Positions 1 to 5,323 of a stretch of DNA of 5,797 bases are shown piece by piece. The stretch covers positions 1 through 5,797 of the forward strand of contig JAHFEI010000141.1 in the NCBI GenBank assembly GCA_023248615.1, written 5' to 3'. Position 1 is the first letter of the stretch. Every line of letters begins with the position of its first letter. A model generated the notes under the pieces. That model had not been told where the DNA came from and made no database searches. It saw only the letters and a program-made list of their open reading frames with translations. Source of the stretch: Nitrospinales bacterium (GTDB lineage Bacteria; Nitrospinota_A; UBA7883; JACRGQ01). The translations under genes were made by a program, and so were the position numbers.

Positions 1-410
1 TCCGGCGCTTCCCGCTTGAGGATTTTGATTGCGTCTATGCAGGTTTTGGCTCTTCCCCTGTCCATATGGATTGGCGCAAGGCTACCGGTATCCGCAAATG
101 TTTTCATGGCGTAGGCCGTTATGCGAGGCTCGCTACCCTTGGAGCCAAGCGTTATTTCCGCTCCCATAGCCTCGGCTTCCACCGTCATGCAAAAAGGGAC
201 GCCCGTGTTTTCGACTCCCGCCAGTTTATTTGCGCCCAAGGTAAGAGCCGCCATTTTGGTCGGGTCGGTGTGGGCTTCGGGCCAGGAACTGCCGCACTTG
301 TCCATTATCTCCGTAACTACCATGCTCATCATGCCGCCCGGGCAAATGAAGGGAGCCCTGTCTACAGGCTCCCTGTTCAGGCTGTTTAAAAGTCTCTTTT
401 TTTGTTCCAC
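1..410 (-). CDS. UroD-fold (MtaA/CmuA-like) methyltransferase, N-terminal part, runs off the left edge
   Basis: Only the first 136 codons are present; the gene continues beyond base 1. The N-terminus reads VEQKKRLLNSLNREPVDRAP, the usual opening of the uroporphyrinogen-decarboxylase superfamily branch that handles methyl-corrinoids (MtaA, MtbA, CmuA). It is followed by FICPGGMMSM (residues 21-30) and VPFCMTVEAEAMGAEI (71-86). Known members move a methyl group between a corrinoid protein and a thiol or tetrahydrofolate, or act as the substrate methyltransferase. The C-terminal zinc-ligand region is outside the window, so the role cannot be settled. The start is a GTG at 410; no ATG lies in frame after the preceding stop, and a GAAGG sits only 1 nt upstream, so the ribosome site is poor. 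It follows the first UroD-fold gene by 44 nt on the same strand, probably in one operon. The protein differs clearly from that neighbour, so this is not a recent duplication. Family call is firm, substrate unknown. Confidence 0.85.
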   Translation of the reverse strand, partial: MEQKKRLLNSLNREPVDRAPFICPGGMMSMVVTEIMDKCGSSWPEAHTDPTKMAALTLGANKLAGVENTGVPFCMTVEAEAMGAEITLGSKGSEPRITAYAMKTFADTGSLAPIHMDRGRAKTCIDAIKILKREAP

Positions 411-440
411 GCCTTCGCTGCTTGTTAAGTTGTGTTGTCT

Positions 441-452
441 GCGGCCTGCCGC
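441..452 (-). other. Short GC-rich inverted repeat between the two UroD-fold genes
   Basis: GCGGC-AG-GCCGC is a perfect inverted repeat starting 2 nt after the upstream gene's stop codon (455-457). There is no run of T after it on the minus strand, so it is not a Rho-independent terminator. It may stabilise the upstream transcript end or tune expression of the next gene; this is inference. Confidence 0.3.
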
Positions 453-454
453 GT

Positions 455-1513
455 TTATCCGTCGCACCGGCCATATTTTCTGGCGGCATTGATAAGCGCT
501 TCCACGTTGGCTGGCGGGGTGTTTATCGGCACTTCGCACCCGGAGCCGAGTATGAAGCCGCCCAAATCGCCCATCTTTCCGCAAATGGCTTTCGCCTCGG
601 CATCTACTTCTTCCGCAGTATTTTTCAGCATATTCGCGGGAGTTACGTTCCCTATCAGCACTACCCTGTGACCCGCCGCCTTTTTTGCTTCGGCCATGTC
701 CACCGCGTCCAGGCTCCATATGTCGAAGTCCGCTTCCAGCATCACTTTAAAGTTGGGCGTAGTCTTGCCGCAGATATGCAGGGCCGCCGGCATACCGCCT
801 CCGGTTTTGTGTACGTGGTCGGCAAGCCGCTTCAGGTACGGCGCCACAAACTCATGGAAATGGCGCGGGCTTACAAGGCTACCGGAACCTATAGGCTCCA
901 CGATTATCGGGAGCGCCTTCCTCGCGAAAATTTCGTCTATGAACTTTATCCCCGCCTGTGTACATATCTCCAGAAGCTCGTGTACCCATTTCGGGTTTTT
1001 AATCAAATCCCTTGTTAACAGTTCCACCGGGTAAAGCGCCGCCGCAGTCGTAAAAGGACCGCCGAAAACGGTGCTGACACAAACTTCGCTTCCCACTTCC
1101 GCCACACATATCTCGGTCGCTTCTAGGTAAACCGCAAGCCTGCCATCTTTCTTGAAATCTGGCACCTTAACTTTACTTATGTCGGAGTGTTGTTTGATGA
1201 GCGGCTCGTCAATCTGGGGCGCGTCCTCATCGAAAAATTTCATCTTGGTACCCATCGCCTCGGCAAGCGTAGAGGTGGTGGAAAAAATCAAAATCAGGTC
1301 GTGTCCGTATTTTTTCCACGCCGCCACATGGGCTTGCCCCATCAGCTTGCCGTTCCTGTTGTACTGGCCCACAGGTACTCCAAGTACGCGAGCCGCATGG
1401 TTAAGGATAAGCGGGAAAGCCGCTATCCGCTGGGGTTTTTCACCTTTCAGGTAGCTCAGCACCCTGCCGAGCGAAGTCTGGTTATCTGCCGGAATAGATG
1501 TTTGTGTAGTCAT
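455..1513 (-). CDS. MtaA-like zinc methyltransferase (UroD superfamily), probable methylcorrinoid:acceptor methyltransferase
   Basis: The whole protein fits the uroporphyrinogen-decarboxylase superfamily, methyltransferase branch. It runs from LGRVLSYLKGEKPQRIAAFP to the closing GCEVPINTPPANVEALINAA. In numbering from the upstream ATG at 1522, the zinc-ligand pattern of MtaA/MtbA is visible as H249-x-C251 (LHICGKT) and C329 (GSGCEVP). VEPIGSGSLVSPRHFHEF (209-225) and GNVTPANML (291-299) are also family-like. The known reaction is transfer of a methyl group from a methylated corrinoid protein to a zinc-activated thiol (coenzyme M in methanogens) or, in bacteria, to tetrahydrofolate. The partner would be the corrinoid protein encoded 21 nt upstream. 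Two starts are possible: ATG 1522 (355 aa) directly abuts GAGAGG, while ATG 1513 (352 aa) has GAGAGG 9 nt and GGAG 3 nt upstream. I prefer 1513. Being bacterial in context, tetrahydrofolate is a likelier acceptor than coenzyme M, but this is inference. Confidence 0.9.
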   Translation of the reverse strand: MTTQTSIPADNQTSLGRVLSYLKGEKPQRIAAFPLILNHAARVLGVPVGQYNRNGKLMGQAHVAAWKKYGHDLILIFSTTSTLAEAMGTKMKFFDEDAPQIDEPLIKQHSDISKVKVPDFKKDGRLAVYLEATEICVAEVGSEVCVSTVFGGPFTTAAALYPVELLTRDLIKNPKWVHELLEICTQAGIKFIDEIFARKALPIIVEPIGSGSLVSPRHFHEFVAPYLKRLADHVHKTGGGMPAALHICGKTTPNFKVMLEADFDIWSLDAVDMAEAKKAAGHRVVLIGNVTPANMLKNTAEEVDAEAKAICGKMGDLGGFILGSGCEVPINTPPANVEALINAARKYGRCDG

Positions 1514-1534
1514 GTTCTCCATCCTCTCTTTTAA

Positions 1535-2194
1535 TTAGACCGCAACGCCAGCCAAAAGTTCCCTTCCCACCATAACCGCCTTGGATGCGTTATCCGCATA
1601 GCCGTCGGCGCCTATCTTGTCGGCAAATGCCTGGGAAATGGGGCCGCCACCTATCATCACCTTGTAGGAATCCCGGATGCCTTCCTCTTTCAGCATTTCG
1701 ATGACCGTTGCCATGCCGTCCATCGTGGTCGTCATAAGCGTGGACATGCAAATAAGATGGGCATTCACTTCCTTCGCCTTTTCCACAAAACTGCCTAACG
1801 CCACATTCCTGCCGAGGTCGTACACTTCGAAGCCGGATGCGTCGAACATTATTTTGACAAGGTTCTTGCCTATATCGTGCGTGTCGCCTTCGCAGACGCC
1901 GATGACAACTTTATGTTTTTCCTTGACGGTCTTTTTGTCCAGGTGCGGCCTTAGTATTTCGATGCCAGCGTACATCGCGTCCGAGCACAAAAGCAGTTCG
2001 GGTACAAAGTACTCTTCCTGGTCGAAAAGCACGCCAGCTCTGCCCATGCCGGGTATAAGCCCGTTGTTTATCGCGTCCAACGCATCAAGCCCCGCCTTTA
2101 CGGCCTCGCTAGACACCCGGATGACAAGTTCCTCGTTCATGTTGAAAACGCCGTCCGAAAGGTCTTTTAAGATATCCCCTCTTTCCCTTTTCAA
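1535..2194 (-). CDS. Corrinoid (B12-binding) methyl-carrier protein, MtaC/MttC-like
   Basis: This 219-aa protein has the two domains of methyltransferase corrinoid proteins. Residues about 6-90 form the helical cap (DILKDLSDGVFNMNEELV, then AINNGLIPGMGRAG and YFVPELLLCSDAM). Residues about 94-219 form the Rossmann-like B12-binding domain with D104-x-H106-x-x-G109 (GDTHDIGKN), whose His is the lower cobalt ligand. STL (151-153) and GGG (182-184) line the nucleotide loop. Length matches the usual 210-220 aa. The protein shuttles a methyl group on cobalt between a substrate methyltransferase and an acceptor methyltransferase. No MtaB, MttB or other known substrate methyltransferase is in the window. 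The start is TTG at 2194: AGAGGAG lies 8 nt upstream and the product then begins as family members do. The open frame continues upstream to 2314, but those 40 codons are not corrinoid-protein-like and overlap the promoter. It is the first gene of the minus-strand operon. Confidence 0.93.
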   Translation of the reverse strand: MKRERGDILKDLSDGVFNMNEELVIRVSSEAVKAGLDALDAINNGLIPGMGRAGVLFDQEEYFVPELLLCSDAMYAGIEILRPHLDKKTVKEKHKVVIGVCEGDTHDIGKNLVKIMFDASGFEVYDLGRNVALGSFVEKAKEVNAHLICMSTLMTTTMDGMATVIEMLKEEGIRDSYKVMIGGGPISQAFADKIGADGYADNASKAVMVGRELLAGVAV

Positions 2195-2209
2195 TTTCCC
2201 ATCTCCTCT
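2191..2209 (-). promoter_or_regulatory. Shine-Dalgarno with a 3-codon mini-ORF whose stop overlaps the TTG start
   Basis: On the minus strand AGAGGAG (2209-2203) is followed at once by ATG GGA AAT TGA (2202-2191). The TGA overlaps the TTG start of the corrinoid gene as TTGA. The Shine-Dalgarno is well spaced (8 nt) for the TTG and badly spaced (0 nt) for the ATG, so initiation at the TTG decides the start. Some ribosomes could begin at the ATG and restart at the TTG; this is speculative. Confidence 0.5.
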
Positions 2210-2211
2210 GC

Positions 2212-2228
2212 AACAATTGTTAGAACAA
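2212..2228. repeat. Overlapping palindromes in the corrinoid-gene leader
   Basis: The plus strand reads AACAA-TTGTT-AG-AACAA. The first two units form a perfect 10-bp palindrome, and the second and third form a 5-bp inverted repeat with a 2-nt spacer. The element lies 2 nt upstream of the Shine-Dalgarno and downstream of the proposed transcription start. It could be an operator or fold over the ribosome site region; neither is shown by the sequence alone. Confidence 0.35.
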
Positions 2229-2232
2229 CTCA

Positions 2233-2248
2233 GCACTATAATGAGTGC
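2233..2248. repeat. Inverted repeat GCACT-N6-AGTGC at the promoter start region
   Basis: The arms are perfect 5-mers with a 6-nt AT-rich centre (ATAATG on the plus strand). The repeat overlaps the -12 end of the candidate sigma-54 site and the expected transcription start, a position suited to a repressor operator. On the minus strand the centre also contains TATAGT, a passable -10 box, but no good -35 stands 16-18 nt upstream of it. Confidence 0.3.
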
Positions 2249-2261
2249 ATGATTGGTGCCG
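2246..2261 (-). promoter_or_regulatory. Candidate sigma-54 (-24/-12) promoter for the corrinoid operon
   Basis: The minus strand reads CGGCACCAATCATGCA. Against the consensus TGGCACG-N4-TTGCW it keeps GGCAC and TGCA with the invariant GG-N10-GC spacing, and differs at the first T, the G after GGCAC and one T. Transcription would start near 2236, about 42 nt before the TTG start. Such promoters need an enhancer-binding activator; none is encoded in this window. A TTGACA at 2278-2273 could instead be a sigma-70 -35 box, but the sequence 17-18 nt further on (CAATCA/AATCAT) is a poor -10. Confidence 0.5.
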
Positions 2262-2312
2262 CATTTCGTCTGTGTCAAGGATTGCGCGTGACGCCAGGCG
2301 TTCGCGGTTCTC

Positions 2313-2358
2313 ATTGAATAAGCGGGAGTTGTGTAGCCCCCTAAATCACTTATTCAAT
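2313..2358. repeat. 10-bp inverted repeat with 26-nt spacer, possible enhancer/activator site
   Basis: ATTGAATAAG (2313-2322) and CTTATTCAAT (2349-2358) are exact reverse complements. The element lies about 76-121 nt upstream of the start expected from the sigma-54 site, the usual zone for a bacterial enhancer-binding protein. It could also form a long-loop hairpin in RNA, but no T-run follows on either strand, so a terminator role is unlikely. Confidence 0.45.
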
Positions 2359-2507
2359 TGTTCAATAGATTAAGAAATATTTATAGTATTCCCTGCCTAT
2401 CGTAATGTTAAATCTCGTCCGAGGGCATGGACAACGGGCCACACAGTCGGCAAGTGTTGATTTGGGATAGGCGGCGCGGGCATCCTGTTGCTGGTTAGAA
2501 TTTAGTT

Positions 2508-2571
2508 TTGGCGATCTTGGCGACTTGGTGGTTCATCTTCATTCTCCGTGCCTCTGTGCCTATGTTCCCTC
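2508..2571. repeat. Microrepeat-rich intergenic element, likely an interspersed repeat copy
   Basis: Two short-period blocks stand next to each other. TTGGCGATC, TTGGCGAC and TTGGTGG follow in tandem at 2508-2531. GTGCCTCT, GTGCCTAT and GTTCCCTC follow at 2548-2571 with an 8-nt period. The combination of repeated TTGGCG units followed by CTCCGTGCCTCTGTGCC resembles a short intergenic repeat I recall from several unrelated environmental bacterial genomes; that resemblance is from memory only. The second half of the last block looks degraded. No open frame or transposase accompanies it. Confidence 0.5.
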
Positions 2572-2602
2572 ACAGGGATGCCGATATATCCCCGAAGTGG
2601 GG
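2566..2602 (-). other. Two small hairpins past the glycosyltransferase stop, weak terminator candidates
   Basis: TCCCT-CAC-AGGGA (2566-2578) and CCCC-GAAGT-GGGG (2590-2602) are perfect short stems just downstream of the stop codon at 2613-2615. Neither is followed by a T-run on the minus strand, so they do not make a standard Rho-independent terminator. They may protect the 3' end, or be chance; the first overlaps the edge of the microrepeat element. Confidence 0.25.
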
Positions 2603-2612
2603 TGTGGTTCCG

Positions 2613-3809
2613 CTAAAAAAGACCGTCGTATATGAAAACCACTCCAGCGCCGACCTCCTGCCAGTTCAGCTTTCCCCGTGCAATATCCAGCCCCGCTTTT
2701 CCCACCGCCTGCGCGAATGCCCGGTCTTCCAGCACGCGCACAACAAGCCGGGCAAACTCCTGACGGTCATCGGGGTCTTCACACAGCGCGTTCGGCGCAA
2801 TGGACGCAAGGATATCGCGCGTGTAGCCGACAGCATTGCTAACCACCGGCCTGCCGCTTGCCAGGTAATCCCCCAGCCGTATCGGTCCCCGCGCCTCGTC
2901 CATCACGCCGTTTTCCATAGGAAGCGCCAGGCAGTCGGCGGCGCACAGGTATTTGCCCACCTCGCCACGCGGCACTTCTCCCAACCATTCGATGTGCGGA
3001 GAGAGGTGCGCGAACTCCTTTAGCGTTTCCTCTATTTTTCCGGACCAACTTCCCACCTTTACCACATGCCCCAGCATCTTCAGTTTTGTTTTCGGCATTT
3101 TGGCGCGCACCAGCGCAAACGTTTCTAGCAGTATCCGCAACGAGCCAAAATAATTGTGTCCCATCGAAAGTATCACCTGCTCATCCTGCCGCCATCCCGC
3201 ACGTGTGCGGGCTATCTCCATTGGCACCGGCTTCACCGCCTCCGTATCACATCCGTTCGGCACCTCGTGTATGCGCTCGATTGGCGTTCCCATCCTCAAC
3301 AAGCGGATATGGAAGTACCGGCTTACCACCGTAAATGCGTCCGGCCTTGCCAATGCCGGAGTCTTGTCCTCCAGAAATTTCAGCGCCAAATGGGAAACAG
3401 GCGAAAATACGCCGCCGTACGCATCGCCCCACGCATCATCCCAATCCAACACTATCTTCGTCTTCAGCCGTACGTAACGCGCAAGTATCACCGGCACGGA
3501 TGTCGATGGCAGTGCGAATCCGAATGCGTGAATTACATCGTACCCGCCGGTAAGGACGCGCCAGCTTCCCAGTACCGTGCGCACCATGTACGCAAACACG
3601 GAGCCGGGACGGATAGGGGAGGGGAGCGTTGTTACGGAAAGCGTTTCTGACACGACCCTGCTACGCACTCTCCAGTCTCCGGGTCGTTCCGAGGCGCATA
3701 CAAGGTCTACCTTGTACCCTGCATGCGAGAGGCTTTTGGCAAAATACAGGCAACGGAAATACGTCCCCTGTCCGGGATAGCAGTAGTTCAACAGCAGGAC
3801 TTTTTTCAT
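2613..3809 (-). CDS. GT-B glycosyltransferase (GT4-like)
   Basis: This 398-aa protein has the two-domain outline of GT-B glycosyltransferases. The N-terminal Rossmann half opens with MKKVLLLNYCYPGQGTYFR, a nucleotide-fold start with a Gly-rich loop, and holds DVIHAFGFALPS (91-102) and DWDDAWG (122-128). The linker carries VPNGCD (183-188), typical of family 4. The C-terminal half has LSMGHNYFGSL (214-224), a donor-site region with E305 in DEARGPIRLGDYLASGRPVV (304-323), and a closing helix. It would move a sugar from an activated nucleotide donor onto a lipid, polysaccharide or small-molecule acceptor at the cytoplasmic face; donor and acceptor cannot be read. No membrane segment or signal peptide is evident. 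The start is ATG 3809, where family homology begins; 44 further in-frame codons upstream lie within the radical SAM gene and are ignored. It overlaps that gene's stop as ATGA and lacks a Shine-Dalgarno, so translation is probably coupled. Confidence 0.88.
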   Translation of the reverse strand: MKKVLLLNYCYPGQGTYFRCLYFAKSLSHAGYKVDLVCASERPGDWRVRSRVVSETLSVTTLPSPIRPGSVFAYMVRTVLGSWRVLTGGYDVIHAFGFALPSTSVPVILARYVRLKTKIVLDWDDAWGDAYGGVFSPVSHLALKFLEDKTPALARPDAFTVVSRYFHIRLLRMGTPIERIHEVPNGCDTEAVKPVPMEIARTRAGWRQDEQVILSMGHNYFGSLRILLETFALVRAKMPKTKLKMLGHVVKVGSWSGKIEETLKEFAHLSPHIEWLGEVPRGEVGKYLCAADCLALPMENGVMDEARGPIRLGDYLASGRPVVSNAVGYTRDILASIAPNALCEDPDDRQEFARLVVRVLEDRAFAQAVGKAGLDIARGKLNWQEVGAGVVFIYDGLF

Positions 3810-4582
3810 CGCCACAGGGATTCCAGCGCATTTGCGCCCAAGCGGATTACGCCGCCCGACCCCTGCCCCATAAGTGTCCTTCCCATATACCGGAACTGCC
3901 TTAGCACCCACCACGGATGTGAGAGCCTGGCTCCCAGCCACTTGCCGCCGAATGAGCGGCTGAACCGCTCCACCTCGTCCGCCCCAAGGTTATCGAACCG
4001 CACAAGGCAATTGGAAGAGCCATCGTAATCGCGCCAGTCGGCGGAGATTATCCTGCCTTCGGCAAACATGCTGTCGAAATACCTAGTGCCGGGAAACGGG
4101 ATGGTTACGGAAAACTGCACCGTATCCACATCCAGCCGCCGCGCGTATTCCAGCGTCTTTTGTAGGCTTTGCGCCGTTTCCCCCTGGATGCCGAATGTGA
4201 ACGTGGCGTGGGTTTTTATCCCGTGCCGAGCACATTTTCCCGCCACCGCAAGCGCACGGTCTAAATCCAGCGGCTTGCCCATGGCGCGAAGCAACGCCGG
4301 GTCGCCGCTTTCGATGCCGAACTTCATGCCTATGCATCCGGCATCCGCCATCCGCCCAATCATGTCGTCCGTCACGGCCATCGCATCCCCCATGCACGAC
4401 CACTTCACATCCAGCCCGCGCCTCGTTATCTCATCGCATATTCCCAGCACATGTTTCCGGCTGATGGTAAACGAATCGTCGTCGAAATAGGCGGCGCGGG
4501 CGCCGTACTTGTTTTTGGTCAGCTCCAGTTCGTCCACCACGCGGGTGGGGGAAAAAACACGGTACTTCCCCTCCTTGTACAT
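3806..4582 (-). CDS. C-terminal part of B12-binding radical SAM protein, separated from its N-terminal half by an in-frame TAA
   Basis: These 258 codons continue, in the same frame, the gene that begins near 5305. They hold the radical SAM barrel after the cluster motif: MYKEGKYRVFSPTRVVDEL, AAYFDDDSFTI (30-40), WSCMGDAMAV (61-70), GIESGD (89-94), a SAM-binding signature of the family, and TFGIQGE (129-135). A tail to residue 258 contains a Trp/aromatic stretch, SHPWWVLRQFRYMG (221-234). The ATG at 4582 is internal to the parent gene and has no good Shine-Dalgarno, so it is unlikely to be a natural start. By itself this part lacks all three cluster cysteines and could not be a radical enzyme. 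All 258 codons are open and well conserved in pattern, with no further damage, so the break is recent or only apparent. The stop overlaps the start of the glycosyltransferase gene (ATGA). Confidence 0.8.
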   Translation of the reverse strand: MYKEGKYRVFSPTRVVDELELTKNKYGARAAYFDDDSFTISRKHVLGICDEITRRGLDVKWSCMGDAMAVTDDMIGRMADAGCIGMKFGIESGDPALLRAMGKPLDLDRALAVAGKCARHGIKTHATFTFGIQGETAQSLQKTLEYARRLDVDTVQFSVTIPFPGTRYFDSMFAEGRIISADWRDYDGSSNCLVRFDNLGADEVERFSRSFGGKWLGARLSHPWWVLRQFRYMGRTLMGQGSGGVIRLGANALESLWR

Positions 4583-4615
4583 AACCTGGTTGAAGAGGCA
4601 GAAATTGCACCGTTA
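4583..4615 (-). other. In-frame TAA inside the CxxxCxxC cluster motif, and the 10 codons joining the two halves
   Basis: Reading the minus strand across the break gives GCP-stop-RCNFCLFNQV and then MYKEGK. In full-gene numbering from ATG 5305 the cluster cysteines are C229, C233 and C236, and the stop is codon 231. Relatives commonly read GCPYRCNFC or GCPYKCNFC here, so a Tyr codon (TAC or TAT) one base from TAA is the natural ancestor. The changed base would be plus-strand T4613. The frame is not shifted. TAA excludes pyrrolysine (TAG) and selenocysteine (TGA). The whole locus 3806-5323 is best read as one gene with a single nonsense codon. Confidence 0.9.
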
Positions 4616-5305
4616 GGGGCACCCGCGCGAAGCATGAAGTTGCACGCCGGGGCGGTACTGGAGCATGTTGTCCCAGTATGCGCCGATATTCATCTCGCCG
4701 TTTGCGGGGAACATATCCCACGCTGGCATCGGCAGGGAATCCAGCTCTATAGGCCCGGCTTGCGCAGTTTCCACTATCTGGCCATCAACGCGCTCCATGA
4801 ATCCGGGCACAGGCTCGCCGCCACCCGCCAGTTTTTTTGCCAGCAGAAAAAGGCTTTGCTCGTACTCCCCCAGAAGCACGGAATCCACCTGCGGGTTGTT
4901 TGCCAGTATCTCCCGCCCCAGCACGGTGGCATGCGGCCCCGTCATTACGATATGGCAAGCAAGCTCTTCTTTCAGCCGCCGCGCTATCTCCAGGTCGTAG
5001 GCTATGGTTGGCGTGGATGTTTCATACGCAACCATATCCGGCTTTTGCTCCGCACACCGGCGCAGGAATGCACCTATCGAAACGTCCATGGCTACCCCAT
5101 CCAGCACCTGCGGCTGCATGCCGCCATCGCGCAGGACTGCCGCCGCGTACGCCATGAAAAAAGGGAACGGGACGTAATTTCTGGGTCGGCTCCCTTTCCT
5201 CTTCACCATCGAAAAAGGCCACCGGCTCCCGGCGCGTACAAAAAACCGCTCGTAGCCGTTTCCCATGTCTATTTTGTATGGCGGATTGACCAGCAGTATT
5301 TTCAT
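4613..5305 (-). CDS. N-terminal part of B12-binding radical SAM protein, ends at an in-frame TAA
   Basis: These 230 codons encode the cobalamin-binding domain of a B12-dependent radical SAM protein and the first cluster cysteine. The protein opens with MKILLVNPPYKIDMGNGYER, a Rossmann start typical of the class. It continues with PFFMAYAAAVLRDGGMQPQVLDG (about 48-70), VAYETSTPTIAYDLEIARRL (92-111), MTGPHATVLGREIL (121-134) and VDSVLLGEYEQSL (140-152), then a linker (LPMPAWDMFP, 191-200) and LHASRGCP (223-230). The lower-ligand DxHxxG of methionine synthase is absent, as is common in this class. Such proteins methylate or rearrange unactivated carbons in lipid, hopanoid, antibiotic and cofactor pathways; the substrate here is unknown. 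The alternative start ATG 5323 adds six residues but has no Shine-Dalgarno; ATG 5305 has GGGAG directly before it, so neither is ideal. Truncated as it stands, this product cannot hold the iron-sulfur cluster. Confidence 0.85.
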   Translation of the reverse strand: MKILLVNPPYKIDMGNGYERFFVRAGSRWPFSMVKRKGSRPRNYVPFPFFMAYAAAVLRDGGMQPQVLDGVAMDVSIGAFLRRCAEQKPDMVAYETSTPTIAYDLEIARRLKEELACHIVMTGPHATVLGREILANNPQVDSVLLGEYEQSLFLLAKKLAGGGEPVPGFMERVDGQIVETAQAGPIELDSLPMPAWDMFPANGEMNIGAYWDNMLQYRPGVQLHASRGCP

Positions 5306-5323
5306 CTCCCGCGATTTTATCAT

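Larger units (their letters stand above)
2195..2612. other. 418-nt intergenic region without a convincing gene
   Basis: No open frame here resembles a protein. Going from right to left it holds two weak hairpins just beyond the glycosyltransferase stop, a microrepeat-rich stretch (2508-2571), a segment around 2400-2500 where I see nothing distinctive, an AT-rich segment (about 2343-2392), an inverted repeat (2313-2358), a candidate sigma-54 promoter (2246-2261), and leader palindromes (2212-2228) ahead of the corrinoid gene. Both flanking genes are on the minus strand. Confidence 0.7.

Noticed and set aside
422..1018. Plus-strand open frame of 198 codons opposite the MtaA-like gene
   Set aside because: Composition looks like a reverse-strand shadow, and the minus strand has the zinc-ligand motif and full-length family match.
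2195..2314. Extension of the corrinoid protein by 40 codons to an ATG at 2314
   Set aside because: Those residues do not resemble the family, the stretch contains the promoter and palindromes, and the TTG at 2194 has a well-spaced Shine-Dalgarno.
2358..2387. Plus-strand sigma-70-like promoter, TTGTTC-18-TATAGT
   Set aside because: No plus-strand gene follows for about 3 kb, and the segment is AT-rich enough for a chance match.
2467..2481. 15-base match ATAGGCGGCGCGGGC shared with 4487-4501
   Set aside because: The second copy lies in coding sequence of the radical SAM gene (codons for ARAAYF), there is no flanking similarity, and a short GC-rich string can recur by chance.
3810..3941. Extension of the glycosyltransferase by 44 codons to an ATG at 3941
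   Set aside because: It would overlap the radical SAM coding region out of frame, and family-like sequence starts exactly at MKKVLLLNYC.
4613..4615. Stop as pyrrolysine or selenocysteine recoding, tempting because of the nearby corrinoid methyltransferase genes
   Set aside because: The codon is TAA, whereas pyrrolysine uses TAG and selenocysteine uses TGA; the expected residue is a common Tyr.
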